A stretch of 64,000 nt of DNA from Ascidia mentula. Taxonomy: Eukaryota; Chordata; Ascidiacea; Phlebobranchia; Ascidiidae. The stretch covers positions 16,373,001 through 16,437,000 of the forward strand of contig OX387204.1 in NCBI GenBank assembly GCA_947561715.1, read 5' to 3'. Shown in pieces: positions 23,055 to 36,460 of this stretch. Each line of letters opens with the position of its first letter. Within the stretch, counting starts at the first letter, position 1. A program made the position numbers and the translations under genes. The notes under the pieces were generated by a model. The model was not told the origin of the DNA, did not search any database, and was given only the letters and a program-made list of their open reading frames with translations.

Positions 23055-26000
23055 ATGACCAGCACCGGAAATCAAGTAACGGTCAACGAAGAACTTCAGG
23101 CACTTTCGAACGGCAATACTACAGAAAGTAGGAAACTTTCGAAACCATCCGATGGCCACGAATCATTTATTACCTGTTGGAGGTTTGAAGTCAAAAGCGA
23201 GACATTTCTCATACTTTTAACTATTGGTGGTAAGTTCATGGTTAATTTCTAACAAAAATGTTTTAAATTTCATTACAACGAAATTAAATTCATGTGCATA
23301 CCATCTTAAATCGTCATTCTATCTGGCAAAGCATCTAAACCTGTATTGCTTTTGTTTTTTTTGCTAGCTGTTGTTCTGGGAGTGATTCTCGGATTTGCAA
23401 TCAGGACCAGCGATCCTTCAGCTGAAGTCATTATGGTCGTCATGTTTCCCGGAGAATTGTTGATGAGAATGCTGAAAATGCTGATCATCCCAATTATCAT
23501 CACCAGCATAATTACAGGTAATATTGTAAAATGTTATTCAACGCGGAAAAAATTGTGAGATAAAACATGCAAGCCAAGTGATTTATGCGTTTTAAGGCCA
23601 ATGCGTTTATCCTTAAAATGTCAGAGGTCGTTTTGCCCGCTGAAATTCATCAAAACTCCACGCGGAAATGCAAAGGCATCAGTGCCGAAAGAACTTGTGT
23701 ATTTAGCTTATACCAGTGCTTTCATAGGCTTCACTGAAGCATAAAACGTGTATAATAATTCTTTAAATGAATTTCCATTTCGTTCGAAAGTCACAACATT
23801 CAACAACCTCTGTGTTCGTTGCATGTGAAGGTTTGGCCAACCTTCAAACGGGAAAAAGCGGAAAAATTGGTGGCCACGCGGTGGCGTACTACCTGACAAC
23901 GACCACTCTGGCAGTGATCTTGGGAATCGCTCTGGTTACCATCATCAAACCTGGACGAGGAGGATTTAACGAGGATGACATCGGAGAGAAGAGGGAAGAG
24001 AGGTTTGTATCTACCATGGATACCTTCCTTGACTTGATCAGGTGGGGGTGCTTTGCTCATAAGTTTGAAATTCAATACAAACGATATTGATTATTCACAA
24101 AAAATTGATTCGCAGATAAAAGTTCCAAAAAATATTAAACATGCTGTAGCAGTGTTTTTGAGTGCTCTTTTGGAAAATTTTGCGAAAAAAATCTTTTCTT
24201 TTTTCAGAAACATTTTCCCAAGCAACATTGTCGCTGCCTGCTTTCAGCTGGTGATTTATCACTTTAATTATGTTGCGTATTGCTTGTATGTGGTAGGTTA
24301 ACATTGAAAATTAACTATTGATTCCTCCGATTTAAAACATGTACCGCATTCTTTTCGTTGAATTTTATCATGCATATTAAATGTTCACCCAAGTTTTGTA
24401 CAGAACTACCATACACATATTTTGGCATAACTCCTCGCCTAGGTCTGAAGTATATGGCATTTTAATACGATATATTGCACAGGCACCTATCAAACCGAGC
24501 CACTTTCAAAAGGCTTTTGCTGGTAATAACTGGTTTTAGGGTTGTTTTAGCATGCCAAGCCATTCCATCCAAACACACCAAACACAATGCTTTTACTTTA
24601 AGTTTTGCTTTGAAAAAAAAACGAAAATTTTGTTTCAAAGGTTATAATTATCTTGCTGACACTAAATGACCAAAAATATTCACAACAAACTGCAAAAAAA
24701 ATTTATCAAGAATTTGGTGAGAAAAGAACAATAATTAACTTTGAACTTCAACTTACCAACATCAAATGTCATGGTAGATGATCAACTGCTTCGAATTTGC
24801 AGACAAAAATATATCTTCTAACAAGCATCAGTTGACTTATCATCATATTCATCAAATGATAAGATCAAATATTACCCACATCCTATTCCTCGTGTAAATA
24901 GCAAGTACAAATATATATATAAACTTGCTCTGTAACCTTGGATATCCAAATGCAATTTATTATGGGAAACTCGTGCTCGGGAAACGAAAGAAATCTGAAG
25001 GAGAAGTTTTGAATCGCTTCTTCAACGAACTATTCAATGTTTTCATGGACGTTATGATGAACATTATGTGGTAAGTTTGGTATAATAGCTAACCAGCCCC
25101 TCCTGCAGTACATACAAAACCATAATAAGGCCACAACTAAGTTTTACCTTATGGTACACAAATTTCCAAGTAAAGTGGTAGCAAGTCGATGGAAACTCAT
25201 ACACATATACAACCTAGGTATGCACCGGTAGGAATTTGTAGCCTGATAGCCGGAAATTTACTTCAAGTTGGTGACATGCTTTTCACAATGAGGACCCTTG
25301 GTCTCTACATGGTGAGAGCACAAATCCTCATAGTAAATAAACTATATTTTAAAATAGATTCTTTTTTAGATTGCTGTTGTCTTCGGCCTTTTCATACAAA
25401 CCATGTTGGTTTATTCCTCCATATAGGCTACTGGACTGCTACCAGAAAAAATCCGCTTAGATTGTATACGTGCTCTCTTCAAGCAATTCTAACTATGATC
25501 GGGACAACCTCAAGGTGAGAATATACACAGGAATGTTTTCCACCAACGAAATGAAAGGACACGTTGCATTACGATAAGGAATAACCTGTTCTCCCGGCGG
25601 CAACGAAATACGTTTCTCGGAAAATTTTAACGCAATGCAGGAGATTGAAAAATAATTAAAACTCATCAATGAATTTAGGTTTTTTATATTGAATTTCATT
25701 GGACCGGTTTCCCTGTAATGTTGCAACATTCACCATGATTTTGAGTATTATATATAATTGTAAGTTAATTTATGTGACCAGTGCCGCAACCTTACCTGTC
25801 ACCATGCGTTGAGCGGAAAAAACCCTGAAAATCGACAAACGATTCACTCGTCTAGTTCTTCCGCTCGGAGCCACAATAAACATGGACGGAACAGCTCTGT
25901 TCCAAAGCGTTGTGGCAGTTACCGTAGCTCAACTTAACGGGATTTTACTATCAGTGGGCCAAATCCTCACCGTCTGGTACGAATGATTAGCGGTGTTGCA

Positions 26001-26389
26001 TGTGCATTTATGCGGCCAATAAATTGTCACCAACTTTATCAATCTTACAACCGATTCTGTGTGTGTTCAAGCATTACAGGTTCACTGGCTGCAATAGGTG
26101 CAGCAGCCACCCCTGGTACCGCTTTAGTAGTCGTGCTCTTTGTCCTTCAATCAGTCGGGTTACTTTATACTGTCGACTGGTTTCTGTAAGTATTTTTCTT
26201 GGATACGATTCTCTTCATGACGATGCATTCATTACTAGAGAACGGTTTCGTGGCATTGCAAACATTCTTGGTGACGTCACTGGAGTTTGCGTCATTTCTC
26301 ATCTAAATCGTGATGACAGTGACGCCAACAATTCAGCCCCGGCAGCACTGCTGGTGGACGATACGGAGAAAGAGGTTGCCTTGCTGTGA
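23055..26389 (+). pseudogene. Chimeric SLC1 pseudogene, type B copy 2 (B2)
   Basis: B-type exons 23055-23229, 23368-23517, 23831-24041, 24208-24250 are intact and in phase (193 codons). C-like exons follow at about 24962-25070, 25218-25311, 25370-25514, 25782-25976, 26072-26185, 26239-26389. The exon 5 equivalent is not found. Exon 8 has a 5-bp insertion that shifts the frame and brings an immediate stop. Exon 9 has the TGA shared by B1-B3 at 25810-25812. Exon 10 lacks 7 codons in frame, including the segment before the TM8 entry. Unlike B1 and B3, the exon 10 acceptor AAG is kept. B2 exon 1 resembles B4 (NEELQALSNGNTTES) more than B1/B3. An inverted duplication of upstream sequence lies just 5' of the gene. 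Confidence 0.8.
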
Positions 26390-27647
26390 AGAAATTGTGC
26401 TGTCGTTTTTGGAAACAGTGGAACTTGACTTTGTTGTTAAGGCTTCATAATTGTGATCGAGTGTTTTGTGTTTTTTCGTATCTTCGCTTGTTTTTGAATC
26501 GCATTGTGTTGCATTTACACGTGATAAAGCAAGAGATACTCGCGAAAGCTTGTGTATTTCACAAAATAAAAGTCAGTCATCTCAAAGAGTGCCAAACCAG
26601 GGTAATTCAGTTCATAGCCACAAGAGTGATGCGGCATTTAACATAGTTTGCGGATTAACACGCGACATATTGTGTCACATTCCACAAACCATACAGCTAT
26701 GGCATGCAAGAGTGTCACCTCTGTCGTACATAATGCACTGTGACCACAACAGATTAATTCGATATAAATAGAAATGAGCAAAAATACTTGCTTCGAATGT
26801 TCCTACTTCGCAGACCAGGGGAAAAATCTGTTTTCCTTGTTTAAAGCTTACGCCTGATTGGCTGGATTGTCGTTTACCTCATACTACATTTAAGCTTTGG
26901 CCTCACCTTTGTCGCTTGAATGGCAATAATATGTGATTACGTCATTCCCAAATGAACTGAGCGGAGCTTCAACCACGCATTGCGCATGTTTTGTGCATAA
27001 GGTGTTGAAATATTTTACTTGATGAATTTTGTATTTGCCATTCTTTTGCATCAGAATGCATGCAGCGCTTTCCTATTTTCACCTTTCAGTCGTGGATTAC
27101 CGGTAAAGTGGAGCCCTTCCTCATTTTGAGAAATACTTTGCGATCTCTTTAACACCGGAATCGCTTCGCCCTTTGCCTTTACGCTACACGCCCAACAATT
27201 GTGATAGAACGTTAGGCGGTCCAGTGTCAAGTTTCCGCTTCGGTGCTTGTCTTAAGTCAGCGCAGATTGAGCTTGCCGCTCGAACACATGTTTTCTCGAT
27301 GTTACAGGTGGTGAACAGAGTGTTACAGGTGGTGGATGTAGTGTGGCATTGAACACGTGTTTTTTCGATGCAGTTGAGCTCAACATGAAAAATGCATCGA
27401 ATGTGAAATAGTGGTGAAATTGTTTGCTAGCTAAGAAAAAGTCAATGTATAGAATTGGATGCCTAGAATTTTGCTAGTTCAATGTTGCAAATGTAGGTTT
27501 ATTTTGTGAGTATACATAGCAATGATTACTGGTAGATAAACAGCATTACTTGATGCAGGCTCTTTCATCGTGTTGAGGTCGATACGCGGTATTTAGAAGC
27601 AGACGGTAAACCTTTATAAAGTTGGACTATGTTACCCACAGATCAGA
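26390..27647. other. B2-C2' intergenic region; no gene seen
   Basis: Corresponds to the B1-C1 interval but shorter. It includes the sequence (from about 27050) that is repeated at 28427 by the C2' duplication. Confidence 0.5.
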
Positions 27648-27855
27648 GCGAGATCTGAAAAATTAAAGTCCCGGTGAGGTTTGAACTCACGACCCAGGGC
27701 AAACCAGGCCCAACGCTTTGTCTATTGAGCTCAAACGACTATAGTGGTCACGATACACTTTTGCTTCAGCGCCCCACTTGCCAGTCGACATTTACGTTTA
27801 CTGTGGTCGCCAAGTAAGGCCCTGTGCAGTGAAGCGATCATGTCTTGTCGTGCCA
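27648..27855 (-). repeat. tRNA-derived SINE relic upstream of C2'
   Basis: Same relic as upstream of C1, with the head at about 27670-27735 on the - strand. Confidence 0.63.
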
Positions 27856-27992
27856 AATCATTTCTGTGTGTGAGCTTCAGCGCTAAATTCTTAAAATATT
27901 TCTAAAATATAGGTCATTAACCTGGACAAGTTGAGGAACAGCAACTAATACCGTTTATTGTCTTTCCTGTAAACATTCTCACTCGTGTCAAC

Positions 27993-28344
27993 ATGTCAGC
28001 ATCCACACAGTCGAGTGATGTAGTGATGAACATGGAACCCATCGAAGACGAGGGGTTGTCTGATAAACAAAATTTCGATGTTTGCTGTGGTCGAAAAATG
28101 AAAAAGAACAACATTTTATTGGCTTTGACTTTCGCAAGTAAAGATTACATTCCTTCATTAATGAATACTCTCTATATGTTATACAAACTAACAGGTGTCT
28201 TTGTGGGTATTGTGCTTGGAATTGGATTGCGGCATGCAAGTTTGTCTGAAAATGCCAAAGCTTTGGTGGCTTTTCCTGAAGAAATTCTGTTGAGGTTACT
28301 TAAGATGATGGCAATACCTCTCATAATGACCAGTATTGTTTCAG
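27993..28344 (+). pseudogene. C2': duplicated exons 1-2 of a type C SLC1 gene (possible alternative 5' exons)
   Basis: Exon 1 (27993-28137) and exon 2 (28195-28344) closely match those of C2, about 1,367 bp downstream, and are followed by sequence jumping back to the C upstream flank near 28392. No exons 3-11 intervene before C2. The reading frame is open and the exon 2 donor (GGTACTT) is the same as in C2. Since exon 2 ends in phase 1, it could in principle splice directly to C2 exon 3 at 30055 and act as an alternative start. Differences from C2 include PEE for PGE after AF in the TM2 region. It is either a partial pseudogene or an alternative first-exon pair; the sequence does not decide. 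Confidence 0.75.
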
Positions 28345-29008
28345 GTACTTGTAGTGTATTCGCACTAGTTATACAGTATTTAAATTTATGCAAAACTGAA
28401 TTTTGTATTTGCCATTCTTTTGCATCAGAATGCATGCAGCGTTTCCTATTTTCACCTTTTAGTCGTGGATTGCCGGTAAAGTGGAACCCTTCCTCATTTC
28501 GAGAAATACTTTGCGGTCTTTTTATCACCAAAATCGCTTCGCTCTTTGCCTTTACGCTCCACGCCCAACAATTGTGATAGAACGTTAGGTGGTCCAGAGT
28601 CAAGGTGCCGCTTCAGTGCTTGTCTTAAGTCAGCGCAGATTGAGCTTGCCGCTTGAACACATGTTTTTCGATGTTACGTGTGGTGAACACAGTGTTACAG
28701 TTGGTGAAAGTAGTGCGGCATTGAACACATGTTTTTTCGATGCAGTTGACTTTAAACTCAACATGAGAAATGCTTCGAGTGTGAAATAGTGGTGAAATTG
28801 TTTGTTAGCTAAAAAAAAATCAAATGTGTAGAATTGGATGCCTAGAATTTTGCTAGGTCAATGTTGCAAATGTAGGTTTACTATGTCAGTATACATAGCA
28901 ATGATTACTGGTAGAGAAACAGCATTACTTTATGCAGTCTCTTTCATCGTGTTGAGGTCGATACGCGGTATTTAAAAGCAGACGGTAAAGTTGGACTATG
29001 TTACCCAC

Positions 29009-29222
29009 AGATCAGATCGAGATTTGAAAAAAAGTCCCCGGTAAGGCTTGAGCTCACGACCCTGGGCTAACCAGGCCCAACGCTTTGTCTATTGAGCTCA
29101 AACGACTATAGTGGTCACGATACACTTTTGCTTCAGCGCACAACTTGCCAGTCGACATTTACGTTTACTGTGGTCGCCAAGTAAGGCCCTGTGCAGTGAA
29201 GCGATCATGTCTTGTTGCGCCA
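29009..29222 (-). repeat. tRNA-derived SINE relic upstream of C2
   Basis: Copy of the relic carried along in the 1.37-kb local duplication. Confidence 0.63.
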
Positions 29223-29359
29223 AATCATTTCTGTTTGTGAACTTCAGCGCTAAAATCTTAAAATATTTCTGAAATATAGGTTATTAACCTGGACAAACTG
29301 AGGAACAGCAACTAATACCGTTTATTGTCTTTCCTGTAAACATTCTCACTAGTGTCAAC

Positions 29360-32300
29360 ATGTCAGCATCCACACAGTCGAGTGATGTAGTGATGAACAT
29401 GGAACCCATCGAAGACGAGGGGTTGTCTGATAAACAAAATTTCGATGTTTGCTGTGGTCGAAAAATGAAAAAGAACAACATTTTATTGGCTTTGACTTTC
29501 GCAAGTAAAGATTACATTCATTCATTAATGAATACTCTCTATATGTTATACAAACTAACAGGTGTCTTTGTGGGTATTGTGCTTGGAATCGGATTGCGGC
29601 ATGCAAGTTTGTCTGAAAATGCCAAAGCTTTGGTGGCTTTTCCTGGAGAAATTCTGTTGAGGTTACTTAAGATGATGGCAATACCTCTCATAATGACCAG
29701 TATTGTTTCAGGTACTTCTAGTGTATTCGCACTAGTTATACCGTATATAAATTTATGCAAAAACGCCAGCGTTGCACATGATGCCAAATTCTGACGACAT
29801 TTAACTTTCCTCTTTGATAATATCTGGCTTTTGAACCGTTTTATTTTTTGAAGCAAGAAGACATTATGAAATTCATCTCTATTTGATCAACATGATTTTA
29901 TTATTAATCGGAATTGCTCTTCTGGTACTTAGTTGCCAGAGGTGCCAGAAGAGCAATTCCGATTAATTAGCCTGGCAGCAAAAATAGCAGTATATGATTT
30001 TATTATTTGCCGTGTACCTAGATTCATTTTAATTAATACGTCTGCTATTTCCAGGGGTTGCCGATTTGTACAGAAGAAAGAGTGGTCGGGTGGGATTGCA
30101 CATTATAATCTATTACATCTCTACCACCTTCTTTGCTATATGTATTGGGCTAGCTTTAGCGTTGGCAATTCAGCCAGGTCGTCAGAAGCAAGCTCAACGA
30201 ATGGAATCTTCAAGCAGAGATGCAAACTCCACCTTTTCCACCTTGGACACGGTGTTAGATTTGATTCGGTAATGTTAAGACACTAGCGATGTGCCGCACG
30301 CAATTCGAATATAGGCTCTAATGCAATGTGGTCACCGCATCTCCATATAGACACCGAATCCTTATATAGACACCGAATCTTTATATAGACACCGCATCCC
30401 AATATAGACACCGAATCCCTACACAGACACCGAATCCCTATGTAGACACTGAATTCGAATATAGACACCAAATTCCAATATAGACATCGAATCCCCATAT
30501 AGACACCGAATGCCTATATACACTCCGAATCCCTATGTAGACACCGAATCCCAAAATAGACTCCGAATCCCTATGTAGACACCGAATCCCAAAATAGACT
30601 CCGAATCCCCATATAGACACCGAATGCCTATATAGACTCCGAATCCCTATGTAGACACCGAATCCCTATATAGACACCGAATCGCAATACAGTCTGCGTA
30701 TCCCATCGTTCCTACTTTCGTTCGCTTCTTGTTGAAAACAGTGTGTAAGCGTTTTTCACTATGTGGAGGACTGGTTATATATAAATTACGTCACTTGCAC
30801 GTAAATCATTAGTTTTAAAATATAGTAAAAAATTATATTTTTGCAGGAATCTATTTCCAAAAAACTTGATCGAAGCGTGGTTTCGAGCTGTAAGTAACAA
30901 CAAGCGCAAAGTGCCTTGCCTTTCTGTGTTTATAAACGAATCAATTGCATGACGGTTTTTACGTTTTGACAGGATTCCACAAAAACAACCTTCGTTAAAC
31001 AAACAACAAAAAATTCTTTTAATTCCTCATCTAATTTCACCACAAAAGTCATCAAAACGTTGGAGACCACAAACGGATCAAATGCTTTGGGTATTTCCAT
31101 GATTAATATTTACCGGTTAGTTATGTTTTTGAATTTTGTTTCCGAAGGTTTGATAACATTTTGCCTCATGTTGGGAATCGCGCTCGGGAAACGAAAGAAA
31201 TCTGAAGGGGAAGTTTTGAATCGCTTCTTCAACGAACTATTCAATGTTTTCATGGATATTGTGATGAACATTATGTGGTACGATCATAAACCTTCACGGT
31301 GGTTACATTACATGCATAGTGCAGAAAAAACTACAATGTAGATTCTCCTCACGTTACCTTTAGCTGCATTCATGTAATTGAGTTTTGAATAGTTATGAAA
31401 ATTGCTGTACGAAGCTTTAACAAAACAAAAACCAGTCACGCTATAAACATTCCTTTGATAAGTATGCAATGACTTTACCAGCATCCAATGCAGGTACGCT
31501 CCGGTAGGAATTTGCAGTCTCATTGCCGGAAATTTACTCCAAGTTGGTGACATACTTTTCACAATGAGGACCCTCGGTCTCTACATGGTGAGGACACAAA
31601 CGCAACATAGCGAGTATACATATGTGTTCAAAGTCTTGTGGTTCGCAGACCACCATCATCGTCAGTCTTTTTATACAAACCATGTTGGTTTATTCCGCCA
31701 TATACTGGATAGTTACCAGAAAAAATCCGCTTAAAATGTATTTGGGCTCACTGCAAGCAATTTTAACAGCAGCGGGTACTTCATCCAGGTAAGTGAATAC
31801 CACCATTTGTCACTAATTAAAACTTCATACTTCATTTGAATAGTATGAAACAACGAAAGTTACAGTTGATACTTCGCCAAAGCACTAGACGAGAAATGAG
31901 CACTTTTTGCTTTGTTTGCTAACAAAAATAAAATTCAGATAATAGACTATTCTGTTGCACAAATTTATCAATCCAAGACTTATTTTACATCTTATGACTA
32001 AAAAATGTTAAATCCCGAATCTTTTATACTGCAAAACTGTTGGTTAACAGTTATTATTCTTCTGTACGCAAACGTTGTTCACAGTGCCGCAACCTTGCCT
32101 GTCACCATGCATTGCGCCGAAGAAAACCTGAAGATCGACAAACGATTCACTCGTCTGGTTCTTCCCCTCGGGGCCACAATTAACATGGACGGTGGTGCGA
32201 TGTTTCAAGGCATTGTAACTGTGACGGTGGCACAAATAAACGGAGTTACATTATCATTCGGCCAAATCCTCACAGTATGGTAAGAAGTTCAATAAAAACA

Positions 32301-32919
32301 AAGCCAGCCTTGAGATAAACTGCAAAAACTGTAGCACTGGTGATTTGTTCTAGGGATTGCATTGCATATTTTAAAACTAAATTGGGGTAAAATCCTCACC
32401 GTACAGCATGCGTGAACATGCATTATGGGTGATTAGGGGCTTAGTATACGCGCTCAACGCTACCTGCAAAACTACCTGAATTAACTTTTCTAGCGATCAC
32501 TTTTTCTTAGATAAGCAGGACGTTAAATACATTGTGTTTTTTAAGTATCACAGGTTCGTTGGCGTCGGTTGGTGCAGCAGCCATTCCAGGTAGTGGTATT
32601 GTGGTCGTGCTCTTCGTCCTTCAATCAGTCGGGTTACCGGTGGAAACTATTGGGTTACTCTATACAGTCGACTGGTTTTTGTGAGTATTCCCGCCTCCAA
32701 AGCATCAAAACAAGTGAACAATTTCCTCAATAGCGTTTTGTGTCTATGCTCAGGGAGAGGCTCCGTACCATTGTGAATATTCTTGGTGACATCACGGGAG
32801 TTTGCGTCATTTCCTATTTGAATAGGGAATCGTTTGACGTCAGCAAGGAGGAATTTGAAATGCTGGATCCCGAAGGAAAGCGGGAGTCTATTGTTTGCAG
32901 AGGAAAGCTTCCGGCCTAA
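29360..32919 (+). CDS. SLC1-family amino acid transporter, type C copy 2 (C2), intact, 11 exons
   Basis: Exons: 29360-29504, 29562-29711, 30055-30268, 30847-30889, 30973-31090, 31148-31277, 31494-31587, 31649-31788, 32085-32279, 32546-32680, 32754-32919. Phases are consistent and all GT-AG sites are present, giving 509 aa. The end differs from C1 and C3: their final TGA codon is AGA here, so the protein runs six residues further (RGKLPA) to a TAA. Motifs: YYISTT in exon 3, sequons in exon 5, [22 protein letters not shown]8 [16 protein letters not shown] with the acidic-substrate Arg kept and Glu for Asp upstream of it. Intron 3 holds the longest minisatellite of the three C genes. C2' lies 1.37 kb upstream. 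Probably a functional transporter. Confidence 0.9.
30331..30695. repeat. 20-bp minisatellite in intron 3 of C2
   Basis: About 18 copies of the same 20-bp unit. A higher-order 40-bp pattern, alternating TATATAGACTCC and TATGTAGACACC, is visible in the second half. Confidence 0.85.
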
Positions 32920-33806
32920 ACAAATGCTTGATAATGTTAACACAGTGAACTATGTACAAAGTAGTGATTAACATACACGGATGTTGTTTCGATGATTTTT
33001 TTTATATCTCTGACCAATGGAAAAAGTCCGAAAAAAATTGACAAATGGATTTCTTTCAGATTAACAGCAACAAATAAAATTACATTAAATTTAGAGGCCT
33101 CTTATTATTTTGCAAATATTGACGAAACCAACTACTGGTCCTATTCCAAACCACAAAGACGTGAGCTGAAGATAGTAGTTTGCAATGTTTCGACCTATAT
33201 CAGGTCACATCAGTGCAACTGGTGAGGAAGGATGGTCTTGCAGGCAGAATAGACAGAGACTATTTCACTTTGTAGTTAACGTCTATCCGTTATAGGTAAC
33301 GTCCTAGATACTACCGAGAACGAACCACAGTAGAAAGTTGTTTTGCCGTGTAAAAAGTTCAAAAAAAGGTTTGATGCATTGCCGATCGCGATTTCTGCGA
33401 ATAAAAACTCACTAAAGTCGATTATACCTCGCGGGAGATACAGAGAATCAAAACAATCCTTTCACGTTTGTAAGAGTCGTTAAGCAAACTGTGATATTAT
33501 GTATCAACGTATTATTCAACAAATACCGCGAAGTCATATTTTAGGATTTGCGGTGATAGTTTTGAGATAATTTTGGGGTCTACCGACGCACCAAGACAGG
33601 AAAGTATGGAGTGATAATTGGTTATGATACTTATGCTGTTGCTACCAAGCAGATTTTATTCCAATTATGAACTAATGAAAATGTTTTGAACAACGAATAT
33701 ACATTGCGTTTTAAATTATAAGTGCCGCACTTGAATCCAGTACTAATCAAATAATTTAATTAATTTTATTCGCCTGAACAGGGGCAAACTAAAACCCTTT
33801 GATAAG
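32920..33806. other. 3' flank of C2; no gene seen
   Basis: AT-rich flank shared with C3 (50439-51343) and containing the diverged repeat near 33190-33320. No coding signal before the exon 10 relic at 33807. Confidence 0.5.
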
Positions 33807-34107
33807 CATCACTGGTTCGGTGGCCGCAATGGGGGCAGCGGCCATTCCAGGTTCTGCACTTGTACTTGTAACGCAGTCTATCGAGCTCTCTATAGAAACC
33901 ATCGACCTTTTTTATACAGTGGACTGGATAATGTCAGGTGTTGGTTTCATACTAACCTTGTTTGTTTGAGATTCACTTTTCTGTTTGCATTGTGACAGAA
34001 TGCGAGGCATCGTAAACATCGTGGGTGACGCCTTTGGGGTTTGTGTTATCGCTGATTAGAATCGTGAAATTGGTGACGTAAGCAAAGTGAAACAGCTAGG
34101 TGTTTGA
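33807..34107 (+). pseudogene. Relic of SLC1 exons 10-11 (G1) at the unit 2/3 boundary
   Basis: 33807-33932 matches exon 10 of type A ([17 protein letters not shown], then TVDWI), but about three codons are missing. From 33994 comes an exon 11-like stretch ([19 protein letters not shown]) with an in-frame TAG and without the type A acceptor. No exons 1-9 lie upstream; the preceding sequence is the 3' flank of C2. It is a dead fragment of a fourth SLC1 copy, closer to type A than to C. The same fragment recurs at 51344-51635, so it predates the duplication of units 2 and 3. Confidence 0.8.
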
Positions 34108-34280
34108 TTCGAGTGTTTAAGAAGCATTGGTGTAGTTCGGTTATAACGTACTTTTTAGTCAGACAGGTGAAATTGTACTTTTGTATATACTAGTTACCGT
34201 CAAAAAGGGCTGTTTAGTCTTTTCCTACAGACATGTATGTTAAATGTGGACCCTTTCTCCGTGCGTTGTTTTTCTGTAGT

Positions 34281-36234
34281 TGGAAAAGTTTGTATTTACA
34301 GCAATACATCGTATACATATAATAGGACATACGGTAGTGTTGAAACGCAATGAGTAATCTTTGGTTCATATACAAATGTGGAAGAGCTAATTGTCATAAA
34401 TAACAAGCAAAATTACTAGGGTTAGATGTACAAGTGTAGTTAAAATTGTATTTTATCGCTTTTAATTGTTTAACCAACATTCATTCATAAACGCACGTCA
34501 CTCTTTAATTCGCCCAGTCACGATACTCGTGCGTCATTAATCTGATAAGCCCGTTCTCGCATTTGAGAGAAATTAATCTTGGTCAGCTTCGCAACACAGG
34601 AATTTTCCGCTGACCTAAGCCTTATGACTCTTTGTTATTTCATTTTTACCCGGTCAACACGCCTGAAATTAAGTCTATATAATTGACCGCTTGGGCTATA
34701 AAGTTTTCGACATAACTTTGGAATTTTGTAATGCCTCGTTACGCATCATTGGAGTTACTCGAACAGCCTCATTGAAATTACATCTTTTATTGTGAGTATT
34801 CGAATGCTTTACTAATTTTAATACAACTCAGTAATTACTAATTGCACAGTGTTGGAGTCTTTATGGAGTCATAGTTAGGTTTTGTGTTATCACTGAGTAA
34901 ACATAACATAAATCCTACACAAGCCACATCAACTCAGTCTTGTTGCACGCTTGGTACTAAGCAAAGTACACGGCCTCTTTGCAAAGAAAACGACCTTGAA
35001 TTAGAATTTTTAGAAACAAAGCAAAACTTATAAGTGACAAAGAGGTTGTTGTGGTGGTTGCCAGGTTCAATTTGCTCTTACATTTTAGTTTGCAAGGAAT
35101 CGTGTATGCTGAGGGGATGTTGATAGTTTAGTGAAATAGCGCCCGCGTTGTGTACATTTTTATCAATTGACTGGACGCTTCACAATGTGTCACGCTTCAC
35201 TGCCCGGGTTAGCTCATTATATTTTTGGATATTTGTTAGGTTTTTTAACACTTGTTAAACAACACCTACGAAATATACATCTTCGAAGTCGTTTACTTTT
35301 CTGGTGATGTTCCTGGTTTTTGCTGTAATTTTTCTCACCATACATGATGTGAGCAAGACTCATTACGTTTTAATGAAAACATATTTAATCGGAAACAGAA
35401 TTACAACGAATAGCGAAAACCAGAATTAGTGAAGAGAACAGATAAACACATGGCAATGCGCAGACAAGTCCATGTAAGTGATAAATGGGAACGATAATAG
35501 GACGAGGAAACGAGAATGCAAAAATAATTTCTGCACCGTACGTTGTCTGAACACAAAACATTAACATAAACAAATGTGTGGGGGCGTTACGCTGGATTGT
35601 GTGGTTAGTTATACTCGTTGCAAATATAGGTCACCATCCTCTGTTGTTGTCGTTTAACATCAGAGAAAGTTATCGTTTTTGAAGTAAATTGTTAAATCAA
35701 AATATGTCGGCCTACGTGTGTATTGTAGTAACGTTTACTTGTTTTTTGAATCACCTCATTATCCTTGTTTTGGTGAGTGATTCTTGCGACTTCTGTGTGG
35801 ATACATGGACTCGTTGCTTTGCACTGCTGTGTGTGTGTGTGTTGAATAACAACGATGCTTCGCATGTTGGGTAGTTTCCAGCTTTTGTGTACAATTTTTA
35901 ACTTATCTTTATTCGGTCGTTACGCATATTTTGTTGCTTTCTATATTTTTACTTTACCTCCATGCACTTTGATTCACTTGGTTACTTTCCTGCACATTTA
36001 ATATGTATCGTATTTGTTTAACCTTTTCACAGTTTAAATTGGTATGCTTGAGCAGCAGACGTGTGGTACGCTGATTGGTTAAGGATCTGACGGGCGAAGT
36101 AATTAGTGGCAAGCCAGACAGTTCTCTGGTGGTGGCGCACGGTGAGGAACGGGTGTTTTTGTGAACCGCCGTTGTGTGGTGGACCGGGTTTGTAGCGCTG
36201 AGGTCTGATAGAGACTGGGTGTTGGGCTCTAGAT
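34281..36234. other. 5' flank of A3; start of unit 3, no gene seen
   Basis: Aligns with 1-1922 of unit 1, with small insertions (for example near 34935 and 35180). Ends at the hAT-like MITE. Confidence 0.55.
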
Positions 36235-36460
36235 CAGTGTTTCTTTACCGGTGGTATACTCGTACCACTAGTGGTACGTGACGGCATTCCAGGTGGTACG
36301 CGAGCACCTTTTCGTAATTTGCGGATAAAGCTCGAATTTAATAAATCGTAAGTGATCTCAAAATGTTTGAGGTTACTTTGCCACACTCAACTAGGTGGTA
36401 CGCGTCGAAATTGTTTTACCTCCAAGTGGTACGCAACCACAAAAAGGTTGGGAATCACTG
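36235..36460. mobile_element. hAT-like MITE upstream of A3
   Basis: Full 226-bp copy with CTCTAGAT duplications at 36227-36234 and 36461-36468. It occupies the same insertion point as in the other units. Confidence 0.87.

Noticed and set aside
30283-30620. Minus-strand open frames with repetitive peptides ([15 protein letters not shown]-like)
   Set aside because: They are the translated 20-bp minisatellite in intron 3 of C2; a 20-bp period gives a 20-residue repeat by itself. No start context or homologue.
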